From positions 22,508 through 86,507 of the forward strand of contig UQBY01000013.1 of the NCBI GenBank assembly GCA_900539375.1: DNA of 64,000 bases. Reading direction: 5' to 3'. The notes under the pieces were generated by a model, which saw only the letters and a list, made by a program, of their open reading frames with translations, ran no database searches and had not been told where the DNA came from. The position numbers and the translations under genes are program-made. This DNA is from an uncultured Clostridium sp. GTDB lineage: Bacteria > Bacillota > Clostridia > Clostridiales > Clostridiaceae. How positions within the stretch are numbered: the first letter of the stretch is position 1; the number at the start of each line of letters is the position of its first letter. Positions 1 to 8,508 of the stretch are shown here, piece by piece.

Positions 1-1803
1 TCTATTGATGAAATAACTAATGGATATGGAGATAAAGCAACAATTATTATAAATAAAGATAAAAGTGTAACTATAATAGATAATGGAAGAGGAATACCAA
101 CAGGAATTCATCCAGTAAAGAAAAAAAGTGGAGTTGAAATGGTATTTACAGAACTTCACACTGGAGGAAAGTTTAATAACAAAAATTATAAAACTTCTGG
201 AGGTCTTCATGGAGTTGGGGCTGCTGTTGTAAATGCACTTTCAAAGTGGCTTGAAGTTCAGGTATGTCAAAATGGCAATATTTATAGACAAAGATTTGAA
301 TATGCTTATGATAAAGAATTAAAAAAGAATATGCCAGGAACACCTGTAACAAAGCTTGAGATAATAGGAAAAACAAAGGAAACTGGAACAAAGGTTACTT
401 TTATGCCAGATAAAGATGTTTTTTCAACAATAGATTTTAAATTTGATGTTATAGATGAGAGACTTCAAGAATTAGCCTTTCAAAATAAAGGTATAAGACT
501 TGAACTTATAGATGAAAGAAAAGAAGAAACTGTTAAAAAGGAATATTATTCTGAAAGAGGACTTTTAGATTTTATAGATTATCTTAATGAAAGTAAAACA
601 GTAATTCATCCAAATCCAATTTTATTTGAAGGAGAAAGAGAAGTTAATGGTCTTCAAATGTATGGAGAGGTATGTATGCAGTTTACTGATTCAACAACAG
701 ATTATATAGTAAGTTATGTTAATAACATTCCAACTACAGAAGCAGGAACTCATGAAACAGGATTTAAAACAGGAATGACAAGAGCCTTTAAAGAGTGGAC
801 TAGAAAGCTTGGACTTATAAAAGAAAAGGATAAGGAATTTGAAGGTGATGACTTAAGAGAAGGAATGACTGCAATAGTAAGAATAAAAATCACAAATCCT
901 GTATTTGAAGGACAAACAAAAACTAAGCTTGGAAACAATGAAGCTTATACAATGATGAATGATTTAGCTTATACAAAACTTAGTGAATGGATAGAAGATA
1001 ATAAAGAACTTGCAACTAATATAATAAATAATGCTTTACAAGCAGCTCAAAGAAGGGAAAAAATTAAAAAGATAAATGAAGCAGAGAAAAAGAAAGTTGG
1101 AAAAGGAACTGCCCCTTTAGCTGGAAAAGTAGCTGTGTGTACAATGAAAGATAATAGTATTAATGAATTTATAGTAGTTGAAGGAGATTCTGCAGGAGGT
1201 TCTGCAAAGCAAGCAAGAGATAGAAGGTTTCAAACTATTATGCCATCTAAGGGTAAAATAATGAATACTGAAAAACAAAAGCTTGAAAATGTACTTGCGT
1301 CTGAAGAATTAAGATTATTTAATGCAGCAGTTGGTACAGGAACATTAGATAATTATAAAGAAGAAAATTTAAAATATAATAAAATTATTATTATGAGTGA
1401 TGCTGATGTTGATGGATTCCACATTAGAACATTATGGATGACTTATATTTATAGATATATGAGACCTCTTATTACTAATGGACATTTATATTTAGCACAA
1501 CCTCCTTTATATAAGGTTTATAAGAAAACAAAAAATGGAGATATTTATAAGTATGCCTATTCTGATGAAGAATTAGAAAAGGTAAAAAAAGAAGTTGGAA
1601 AAGGTGCACTTATACAAAGATATAAAGGTCTTGGAGAAATGAATCCAGAACAGCTTTGGGATACTACATTAAATCCAGAAACAAGAACCCTTTTTAGAGT
1701 TACAATAGAAGATGCTGCAAAGGCAGAAAGAATGGTATCACTTCTTATGGGAGATGTAGTTGAACCAAGAAAAAATTATATGTATAAGTATGCAGAATTT
1801 TAA
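1..1803 (+). CDS. parE: DNA topoisomerase IV subunit B (ParE), 5' end outside window
   Basis: ATPase subunit of the type IIA topoisomerase that decatenates daughter chromosomes; it works as a heterotetramer with ParC. The reading frame is open from base 1, so the gene starts upstream; 600 residues are visible and, against a usual length near 640, about 40 are missing. Seen in order: the GHKL ATP-binding motif DNGRGIP (visible residues about 27-33), the glycine lid GGLHGVGAAVVNAL, the TOPRIM motif EGDSAGGSAKQ with Glu near visible residue 394, the metal-binding DADVDG, and the C-terminal RYKGLGEMNPEQLW. The parC gene begins 13 bp downstream with its own AGGAGG site, so the two are co-transcribed. 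GyrB is the close alternative; ParE is preferred because the partner subunit lacks a GyrA box. Confidence 0.93.
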   Translation, partial: SIDEITNGYGDKATIIINKDKSVTIIDNGRGIPTGIHPVKKKSGVEMVFTELHTGGKFNNKNYKTSGGLHGVGAAVVNALSKWLEVQVCQNGNIYRQRFEYAYDKELKKNMPGTPVTKLEIIGKTKETGTKVTFMPDKDVFSTIDFKFDVIDERLQELAFQNKGIRLELIDERKEETVKKEYYSERGLLDFIDYLNESKTVIHPNPILFEGEREVNGLQMYGEVCMQFTDSTTDYIVSYVNNIPTTEAGTHETGFKTGMTRAFKEWTRKLGLIKEKDKEFEGDDLREGMTAIVRIKITNPVFEGQTKTKLGNNEAYTMMNDLAYTKLSEWIEDNKELATNIINNALQAAQRREKIKKINEAEKKKVGKGTAPLAGKVAVCTMKDNSINEFIVVEGDSAGGSAKQARDRRFQTIMPSKGKIMNTEKQKLENVLASEELRLFNAAVGTGTLDNYKEENLKYNKIIIMSDADVDGFHIRTLWMTYIYRYMRPLITNGHLYLAQPPLYKVYKKTKNGDIYKYAYSDEELEKVKKEVGKGALIQRYKGLGEMNPEQLWDTTLNPETRTLFRVTIEDAAKAERMVSLLMGDVVEPRKNYMYKYAEF

Positions 1804-1816
1804 ATAGGAGGAAACT

Positions 1817-4705
1817 ATGGCAAAGAAGATAAATGTAATACCAAAGGATAATAATATAATAGATGTAACTTTAGAAGAGGCAATGCCAGAAAATTATCTT
1901 CCTTATGCAGTTGAAGTTGCAAAAGAAAGAGCACTTCCTGATGTAAGAGATGGTTTAAAGCCTGTTCATAGAAGAATTTTATATGGTGCATATCAATTAA
2001 AAGCCTTTCCAGATAGACCATATTATAAATCAGCAAGAATTGTTGGAGATATTCTAGGAAAGTACCATCCTCATGGAGATACTTCTGTTTATGATGCCCT
2101 TACTATATTAGCACAAGATTTTTCAACAAATGAACCATTAATAGATGGACATGGAAATTTTGGTTCTATAGATGGAGATAGTGCAGCTGCTATGAGATAT
2201 ACAGAAGCAAGACTTACAAATATTGCAATGGAAATGCTTAAAGATATTGATAAAGACACTGTAGATATGGTACCAAATTATTCAGATAGTGAAATGGAAC
2301 CAAAGGTTTTACCAAGTAGATATCCTAATCTTTTAGTAAATGGAACTTTTGGAATAGCTGTAGGACTCGCTACAAACATTCCACCTCATAATTTAGGAGA
2401 AGTAACTGATGGAGTTTTAGCTTACATAGATAATCCAGAAATTACAACAAAAGAATTACTTCAATATATAAAAGGACCAGACCTTCCAACAGGAGGAATT
2501 TTAATAGGACAAAATTCTTTATTATCTGCCTATGAAACTGGAGAAGGAAAGGTTACATATAGAGCAAAGGCAGAAATAGAAACCTTAGAAAATGGAAGGC
2601 TTGGAATAGTTATTACAGAATTTCCTTTTAGAAGAAATAAAGCAAGACTTCTTCAAACAATATCTGAAATGACAGGAGATAAAAGACATGCAAAGGCTTT
2701 AGAGACAATTACAGATATAAGAGATGAATCTGATAGAACAGGAATAAGGGCTGTAATAGAGTTTAAGAAATCTGTAGATAAAGAAGGAGCAGATAAGGTT
2801 CTTAAATATTTATACAAAAAAACAGACCTTCAATGTAACATAAGCTTTAATATGGTGGCTTTAGCAAATGGAAAACCAGAAACTATGGGATTAAAAACTA
2901 TAATAAAGCATTATGTAAATCATCAAAGGGATATAGTTACAAGAAGAACAATTAAAGAACTTGAACTTGCAGAAAAAAGATTTCACATAGTTGAAGGCTT
3001 TATAAAAGCTATAGATATTTTAGATGAAGTAATACAAACAATAAGAAATTCAAAATCTAAAAAAGATGCAGGAGTAAACTTAGTAAAAAACTTTGATTTT
3101 ACAGAGGAACAAGCAAATGCTATTTTAGAGTTAATGTTATATAGACTTACTGGTCTTGAAATAAATGTATTTCAAAAAGAATATAAAGAATTAGAAAGAA
3201 AGATAAAAAAATACAAAAAGATACTTTCAGATGAAAAAGAACTTTTAAAAGTTGTAAAGTGTGAATTAAAAGAAATAACAGATAAATATAGAACAGAAAG
3301 AAAAACTGAAATAATAGAAGATGAAAGTGAAGGAAAAATTCACTTAGATGAGCTTATTGTTGTGGAAGATGTTATGGTAACTCTTTCAAAGGATGGATTT
3401 ATAAAGAGAATACCTTATAAAAATTATAGTAGGTATAATTTTAATCCTGATGAAATTGAATATAGAGAAGGAGATGAACTTAAGTATTTAATTAAATCAA
3501 ATACAAAAGAAAGTCTTCTTATATTTACAAATAAGGGTAATATGTATCAAGTAAAGGGTATTAATATTCCAGAATATAAATGGAAGGAAAAAGGAGAAAG
3601 AATTGATATAATAATAAAATCCCTTAACTTAGATGAAGAAAAAATAGTTGGAAGTTTATCTGTTGATGAATTTTCAAAGGATAAATATATTCAAATAATA
3701 ACTAACAGAGGAACAATTAAAAAATCTTCTTTAGATAAGTTTATAACCAATTATTCAAAGCTTCAAGCAAGTAAATTAAGAGCAAATGAAGAGGTTGTAA
3801 AGGTAGAAATACAAAATGATGAGAATAAATTCTTAAAAGTAAAAACAGAATTAGGTTTAGATTTTACAGTAGAAATTCCAACCTTTCTTGAAGATACTCC
3901 AAGAAACTTATTAGGTTATGAATTATTTAATCTTTCCTCAAAAGACAAGGTAATAAGTATAGAGTATACAGATAATTTTAATATAAATGAATTTGGAGTT
4001 GGAGTAACTTCAAAAGGAATGTTAAAATATTTTTCAAAAGTAAGTAAAAATGATAAATTAAAAATAAATACCAATTCTAAAGATGAGTTATTGATGTTTA
4101 CAAATAAGGGGAATATAATAAAAATATCAGCCTTTATGCTTGAACAAGCTATAAAAAATGAACTTCCAATAACTAATTTAGTAGATAATTTTGCTAAAGG
4201 AGAAAAGATAATTAGTTTATATTCAATAAAAGAGTTTGATGAAAGATATGCAGTATATACCTTCACTAAAAAAGGAATAGTAAGAAAAGCTAACTTAAAA
4301 GAATTTGAAGGAAAATATGTAATGCAACAAGGCTATAAGTTTAAAACTGAAGATGATGAAGTAATAAATGTTGATATTGCAGGAGAAAATATAGGACATA
4401 TAATAATGATAACTAAAAAGGGAATGGCAATAAGATTCCCAGTATCAAGTGTAAGTTCTATGGGTAGAATATCTTCAGGGGTAACTGGAATAAGCCTTAA
4501 AGATGAAGATGAAGTTATATTTGGAAAATGTGTTCTTAGCATAGGTCATGAAGATGAAGTTCATAATAAAATTCAGCTTACTTCTAAAAATAAGGAAGTT
4601 AAAAATATATTATTAGATGATATAAAACTTCAAAATAGAGCAGGAAGAGGAAGCTGTGTAATGATTATAGTACTTGATGATGAAATAAAAAATGTAACAC
4701 TTTAA
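1817..4705 (+). CDS. parC: DNA topoisomerase IV subunit A (ParC)
   Basis: DNA breakage-reunion subunit of topoisomerase IV, 962 residues. The N-terminal winged-helix/tower domain runs to about residue 500: HPHGDTSVYDAL lies at residues 84-95 and the catalytic tyrosine is Y128 in AAAMRYTEARL. A charged coiled coil (about 370-490) follows, then a C-terminal beta-pinwheel. No GyrA box (QRRGGKG-like) is visible in the first blade, which favours ParC over GyrA. Position 89, equivalent to GyrA Ser83 in the quinolone-resistance region, is Thr, and the Asp87 equivalent is D93. Preceded by AGGAGG at about 1807; the spacing to parE is 13 bp, an operon arrangement. Confidence 0.93.
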   Translation: MAKKINVIPKDNNIIDVTLEEAMPENYLPYAVEVAKERALPDVRDGLKPVHRRILYGAYQLKAFPDRPYYKSARIVGDILGKYHPHGDTSVYDALTILAQDFSTNEPLIDGHGNFGSIDGDSAAAMRYTEARLTNIAMEMLKDIDKDTVDMVPNYSDSEMEPKVLPSRYPNLLVNGTFGIAVGLATNIPPHNLGEVTDGVLAYIDNPEITTKELLQYIKGPDLPTGGILIGQNSLLSAYETGEGKVTYRAKAEIETLENGRLGIVITEFPFRRNKARLLQTISEMTGDKRHAKALETITDIRDESDRTGIRAVIEFKKSVDKEGADKVLKYLYKKTDLQCNISFNMVALANGKPETMGLKTIIKHYVNHQRDIVTRRTIKELELAEKRFHIVEGFIKAIDILDEVIQTIRNSKSKKDAGVNLVKNFDFTEEQANAILELMLYRLTGLEINVFQKEYKELERKIKKYKKILSDEKELLKVVKCELKEITDKYRTERKTEIIEDESEGKIHLDELIVVEDVMVTLSKDGFIKRIPYKNYSRYNFNPDEIEYREGDELKYLIKSNTKESLLIFTNKGNMYQVKGINIPEYKWKEKGERIDIIIKSLNLDEEKIVGSLSVDEFSKDKYIQIITNRGTIKKSSLDKFITNYSKLQASKLRANEEVVKVEIQNDENKFLKVKTELGLDFTVEIPTFLEDTPRNLLGYELFNLSSKDKVISIEYTDNFNINEFGVGVTSKGMLKYFSKVSKNDKLKINTNSKDELLMFTNKGNIIKISAFMLEQAIKNELPITNLVDNFAKGEKIISLYSIKEFDERYAVYTFTKKGIVRKANLKEFEGKYVMQQGYKFKTEDDEVINVDIAGENIGHIIMITKKGMAIRFPVSSVSSMGRISSGVTGISLKDEDEVIFGKCVLSIGHEDEVHNKIQLTSKNKEVKNILLDDIKLQNRAGRGSCVMIIVLDDEIKNVTL

Positions 4706-4725
4706 AATAAAAGGAGGAATTTTTC

Positions 4726-5268
4726 ATGAAAAAGGTAGCAGTTTTTTTAGCAGAGGGCTTTGAAGAAATTGAAGCATTAACAGTTGTAGATATAATGAGA
4801 AGAGGAAATGTTTATTGTGATATGGTAAGCATAAAAGAATCTTTAGAAGTTAAGGGTGCTCATAACATTTTAGTTAAGGCAGATAGAACCTTTAGTGAAG
4901 ATTTAAAAGAATATGATTTAATAGTATTTCCAGGAGGATTACCTGGTGCTACAAACTTAAGAGATGATAAAAAAGTTACAGATTTAGTTAAGTATTTTTA
5001 TGAAAATAATAAACTTGTAGCAGCAATTTGTGCAGCTCCTATAGTTCTTGCAAAAGCAGGTATAATAACAGGAAGAAATATAACTTCTTATCCAGGTTTT
5101 GAAGAAGAACTTAAAGGATGTAATTATATAGAAAATAAAGTTGAAGTTGATGGAAACATAATAACAAGCAGAGGACCAGCTACAGCAATGGAATTTGCAT
5201 ATAAGCTTTTAGAAGTTTTAGGTGAAGAAAGTTATAAAGAAATAAGAACTGGAATGTTATATCAATAA
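4726..5268 (+). CDS. DJ-1/PfpI family protein
   Basis: A 180-residue single-domain protein of the DJ-1/ThiJ/PfpI superfamily (class I glutamine-amidotransferase-like fold). Visible motifs are the N-terminal AVFLAEGFEEIEA, with the conserved Glu, FPGGLPGATNL, and the nucleophile elbow AAICAAPIVLAKAG carrying the reactive cysteine. The size matches bacterial YajL/DJ-1-type proteins, which are linked to protection against oxidative or carbonyl stress; the substrate cannot be told from sequence. AAAGGAGG precedes the ATG, 20 bp after parC, so it may be read through from the topoisomerase operon. A terminator hairpin follows. Confidence 0.85.
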   Translation: MKKVAVFLAEGFEEIEALTVVDIMRRGNVYCDMVSIKESLEVKGAHNILVKADRTFSEDLKEYDLIVFPGGLPGATNLRDDKKVTDLVKYFYENNKLVAAICAAPIVLAKAGIITGRNITSYPGFEEELKGCNYIENKVEVDGNIITSRGPATAMEFAYKLLEVLGEESYKEIRTGMLYQ

Positions 5269-5289
5269 AATAAGTTAAAAAAATCATAG

Positions 5290-5345
5290 GTGTAATGTTA
5301 TTTCATTTTCATACAAGAATATAGCATTACACGTTTTTGTTTTTT
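5290..5345 (+). terminator. Intrinsic terminator after the DJ-1/PfpI gene
   Basis: An 8-bp stem GTGTAATG (5290-5297) / CATTACAC (5325-5332), extended inward by a weaker TTAT/ATAG pairing, is followed by GTTTTTGTTTTTT. The T-run ends just before recJ, so recJ probably has a promoter close by or depends on read-through. Confidence 0.75.
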
Positions 5346-5373
5346 GAAAAGTTATGAAAAGGTGGAAGGTTTT

Positions 5374-7143
5374 TTGAGAGAAAAGTGGATAGCAATTAAT
5401 AGAAAGCAAGAATTTGAAAGACTTAGTAAAGAAACTAAGTCATTACATCCTTTAATCATTAGATTGCTTGCCAATAGAGGAATAAAAACGGGAGAGGAAG
5501 CTTCTCTTTTCCTTGAGGGTACAATAGAAAACTTATATGATGGAAGTCTTATGAAAGATATGTTAAAGGGAGTTTCTATTATAAAAAACGCAATATTAAG
5601 CAAAAAGAAAATAGCTATATACGGAGATTATGATTGTGATGGAGTATGTAGCACTACTATATTATATAAAGTTTTTGAAAGTTTAGGAGCAAATTTTAAA
5701 TATCACATTCCAAATCGTGAAGATGAAGGTTATGGAATGAACAGTAATAGAATAAGAAAGCTAAAGGAAGAAGGAGTAGAGGTTATTTTAACCTGTGATA
5801 ATGGAATAGCAGCTATAGAAGAAGTAGATTTAGCAAAAAGTCTTGGAATGACTGTTGTAATAACAGACCATCATGATATACCTTATATTGAGGAAAATGG
5901 TGAAAGGAAAAGCATAATTCCAAAAGGAGATGCAGTTATAAATCCTAAGCAAGATAATAGTTATCCTTTTAAAGAATTATGTGGGGCTGGAATTGCATTA
6001 AAATTTTCTGAACAATTAGTAAAGAATATGGGAGGAAATTTTCAGGAATTTAAATATTTATATCAATTTGCAGCTATGGCAACAGTATGTGATGTTGTAG
6101 AACTTTTAGATGAAAATAGAATAATAGTAAAAGAAGGGTTAAAAATAATAAATAGTAATCCTAATAAAGGATTAAATGAACTTATAAAGGTATCAAATCT
6201 TGAAGGGAAAACTATAGGAGAATATCATTTTGGTTTTGTATTAGGCCCTTGTATAAATGCAACAGGAAGGCTTGAAACAGCAGATTTATCTGTTGAATTA
6301 TTAATAACAGAAGATGATGATAAAGCTAAAAACTTAGCAGAAAAGCTTCATAAATTAAATGCTAAAAGGCAAGAGATGACTGAAGAAAGTGTAGAAAGGG
6401 TTTTAGAAAAAATAAAAAGTGAGAAAAAAGAAGAGGAAAGGGTTATATTTGTTTATGATGGGGATATTCATGAAAGTATAGCAGGAATAGTTGCAGGAAG
6501 AATAAGAGAATATTATAACCTTCCAACTATAGTTATGACTAAGGGAAAAGATATGCCTAAAGGTTCAGCAAGAAGCATTGAAGGATATAATATGTTTGAA
6601 GAGCTTAGTAAATGCAAAGAATATATAGATAAATTTGGAGGTCACCCAATGGCTGCTGGATTATCTGTTAAAGAAGAAAATTTACCTCTTTTAAAAGAAG
6701 CACTTTTAAAAAATTGTCCATTAACAGAAGAAGATATTATTCCAATAATAAAAATAGATTCACCAATTTCAATAGAAAAGATAAATGAATCTTTAGTTTG
6801 TGATATAGAATCTTTAAGACCTTTTGGAAAAGGAAATAATAGCCCCCTTTTAGGAGCAAAAAATCTTGAGGTAACAAGAGTTTTCTTTATGGGAAAAGAA
6901 GGCAAATTTATGAAATTTAGATTTAAAAATTCTATTACAAAAGGATATATAGATGGAATAAATTTTGATAAATATGAAATCTTTAAAGAAGAGTTTATAG
7001 ACAAATATGGAGAAGAAAGATTTTTAAAATTAAAAGATGATGGGTATGGAGCTTTTCATATGGATATAGTATACTATCCAAGCATAAATGAGTTTAATGG
7101 AAATAGAACAATTCAATTAAACATAAAAGCTTTTAGATTATAA
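5374..7143 (+). CDS. recJ: Single-stranded-DNA-specific exonuclease RecJ
   Basis: 5'-to-3' single-strand exonuclease of recombinational and mismatch repair, DHH superfamily. I place the start at TTG 5374 (589 residues) because AAGGTGGAAGG at 5359-5369 is well spaced for it; an in-frame TTG at 5344 would add ten residues but lacks a good ribosome site. Motifs: DYDCDG starting at D85, the DHH triad at 165-167 (TDHHDIP), and the DHHA1 signature GGHPMAAGL starting at G422, with a C-terminal OB-fold-like region. The length is normal for the short Firmicute RecJ form. murG follows after 18 bp. Confidence 0.93.
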   Translation: MREKWIAINRKQEFERLSKETKSLHPLIIRLLANRGIKTGEEASLFLEGTIENLYDGSLMKDMLKGVSIIKNAILSKKKIAIYGDYDCDGVCSTTILYKVFESLGANFKYHIPNREDEGYGMNSNRIRKLKEEGVEVILTCDNGIAAIEEVDLAKSLGMTVVITDHHDIPYIEENGERKSIIPKGDAVINPKQDNSYPFKELCGAGIALKFSEQLVKNMGGNFQEFKYLYQFAAMATVCDVVELLDENRIIVKEGLKIINSNPNKGLNELIKVSNLEGKTIGEYHFGFVLGPCINATGRLETADLSVELLITEDDDKAKNLAEKLHKLNAKRQEMTEESVERVLEKIKSEKKEEERVIFVYDGDIHESIAGIVAGRIREYYNLPTIVMTKGKDMPKGSARSIEGYNMFEELSKCKEYIDKFGGHPMAAGLSVKEENLPLLKEALLKNCPLTEEDIIPIIKIDSPISIEKINESLVCDIESLRPFGKGNNSPLLGAKNLEVTRVFFMGKEGKFMKFRFKNSITKGYIDGINFDKYEIFKEEFIDKYGEERFLKLKDDGYGAFHMDIVYYPSINEFNGNRTIQLNIKAFRL

Positions 7144-7161
7144 AATTAAGGAGTGAAAATT

Positions 7162-8238
7162 TTGAGTAAATATAAAATCATAATGACAGGTGGAGGAACA
7201 GCAGGGCATGTAAATCCTAATCTTGCTTTAATTCCAAGCCTTGAAAAAAACAACTTTGAAGTTAAGTATATAGGAAGTAAAGATGGAATAGAAAAAGAAA
7301 TAGTAAAGGATGCAAATATTCCTTACTATGGAATATCTAGTGGAAAGTTAAGAAGATATTTTGATTTAAAAAACTTTTCAGACCCATTTAAAGTTGTAAA
7401 GGGCGTTTTTGAAGCAGGAAAGATAATGAAAAAAGAAAAACCAGATGTAGTATTTTCAAAGGGAGGATTTGTATCTGTGCCAGTTGTAATAGCAGCTTCC
7501 TTAAGAAAAATTCCAGTAGTTGCCCATGAATCAGATATAACTCCAGGTCTTGCAAATAAACTTTCATCCCCTTTTTGTGATAAGTTATGTGTAACTTTTA
7601 GAGAAAGTTTAAAATATGTAAAAGGTAATAAGGGAGTATTAACAGGAAGTCCTATAAGAGAAGAAATATTAAAGGGTTCTAAAGTTAAGGGATTAAAATT
7701 TTGTGGATTTTATGGAGATAAAGAAATTTTATTTATAATGGGTGGAAGTCTTGGTTCAAAGGTTGTAAATTCAGTTATAAGAGATAATTTAGATGAATTG
7801 TTAAAAAAGTTTGATATTATTCATATTTGTGGGAAAAATAATATAGATAACAGTTTAAAAGATAAAAAAGGATATAAACAATTTGAATATGTAAAAGAAG
7901 AATTACCAGACTTAATGATGGCAGCAGATTATATAATTTCAAGGGCAGGAGCTAATTCAATTTTTGAATTTTTAGTCCTTAACAAACCTACATTACTTAT
8001 TCCACTATCTAAAAAAGCAAGTAGAGGAGACCAAATTTTAAATGCAAATTCCTTTGCAAAAGAAGGATATTCATTAGTTATAGAAGAGGAAGATATAACT
8101 AATGAAAGTTTTTTAAATAAAGTAAGTGAACTTGTTGAAAAAAAGCAAGAATTAATTAAAAACATGAAAAAAGGAAAGAGCAAAATGGGTAATGATGCTG
8201 TACTAGAAGTTATAATGTCTGAAATAAAAAATAAATAG
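7162..8238 (+). CDS. murG: MurG, lipid II-forming GlcNAc transferase
   Basis: Transfers GlcNAc from UDP-GlcNAc to lipid I on the cytoplasmic membrane face, making lipid II for peptidoglycan. TTG 7162 is chosen as start (358 residues) because AAGGAG at 7148-7153 is correctly spaced; the upstream in-frame GTG at 7153 overlaps that site. GT28 family motifs: GGGTAGHV at residues 10-17, the second glycine loop GGSLGSKVVN opening the C-terminal domain, and the UDP-GlcNAc-binding stretch SRAGANSIFE. Unusually, it lies directly after recJ (18 bp) rather than in a dcw cluster. No clear terminator follows. Confidence 0.93.
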   Translation: MSKYKIIMTGGGTAGHVNPNLALIPSLEKNNFEVKYIGSKDGIEKEIVKDANIPYYGISSGKLRRYFDLKNFSDPFKVVKGVFEAGKIMKKEKPDVVFSKGGFVSVPVVIAASLRKIPVVAHESDITPGLANKLSSPFCDKLCVTFRESLKYVKGNKGVLTGSPIREEILKGSKVKGLKFCGFYGDKEILFIMGGSLGSKVVNSVIRDNLDELLKKFDIIHICGKNNIDNSLKDKKGYKQFEYVKEELPDLMMAADYIISRAGANSIFEFLVLNKPTLLIPLSKKASRGDQILNANSFAKEGYSLVIEEEDITNESFLNKVSELVEKKQELIKNMKKGKSKMGNDAVLEVIMSEIKNK

Positions 8239-8314
8239 AAAAAGTAGTCTATAGTTTAAAAATGAAAAGTTTATGTTAAAAGTGCAAAAAAATTAAAAAA
8301 AAGCGACAATAAAC

Positions 8315-8342
8315 TTGAAAAAAAAATATACTGTTATATAAT
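8315..8342 (+). promoter_or_regulatory. Candidate sigma-A promoter of the pyruvate oxidoreductase gene
   Basis: TTGAAA (8315-8320) and TATAAT (8337-8342) are separated by 16 bp, about 170 bp upstream of the start codon. It lies in the 270-bp gap after murG, which otherwise holds only the Rex-like operator and AT-rich leader. Confidence 0.55.
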
Positions 8343-8375
8343 TATAAGTGAAATTGGTTTTAGTAGAAGAAAAGA

Positions 8376-8393
8376 ATGTTAACAAATTAACAA
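8376..8393 (+). promoter_or_regulatory. Rex (NADH/NAD+ sensor) operator
   Basis: ATGTTAACAAATTAACAA matches the clostridial Rex consensus TTGTTAANNNNTTAACAA at every fixed position except the first. It lies about 33 bp downstream of the -10 of the candidate promoter, where a bound repressor would block the start of transcription. Rex is known to repress fermentation genes until NADH rises, which fits control of pyruvate oxidation. Confidence 0.72.
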
Positions 8394-8508
8394 TATACCT
8401 AAAAATAGCAATTAATATTAAATATATTTTTGTTAACTAAATCTAAAAAAATCATTTTATGAAAAAGCTTATTCTTAAATTTTTTATATAAGAGAGGAGT
8501 CTTACAAG

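Noticed and set aside
1..4705. DNA gyrase (gyrB-gyrA)
   Set aside because: Possible from the N-terminal motifs, but the A subunit lacks a GyrA box in its C-terminal pinwheel, which favours topoisomerase IV.
8429..8446. Second Rex-like site (TTGTTAA half-site) before nifJ
   Set aside because: Only the left half fits; the right half ATCTAAA does not match TTAACAA.
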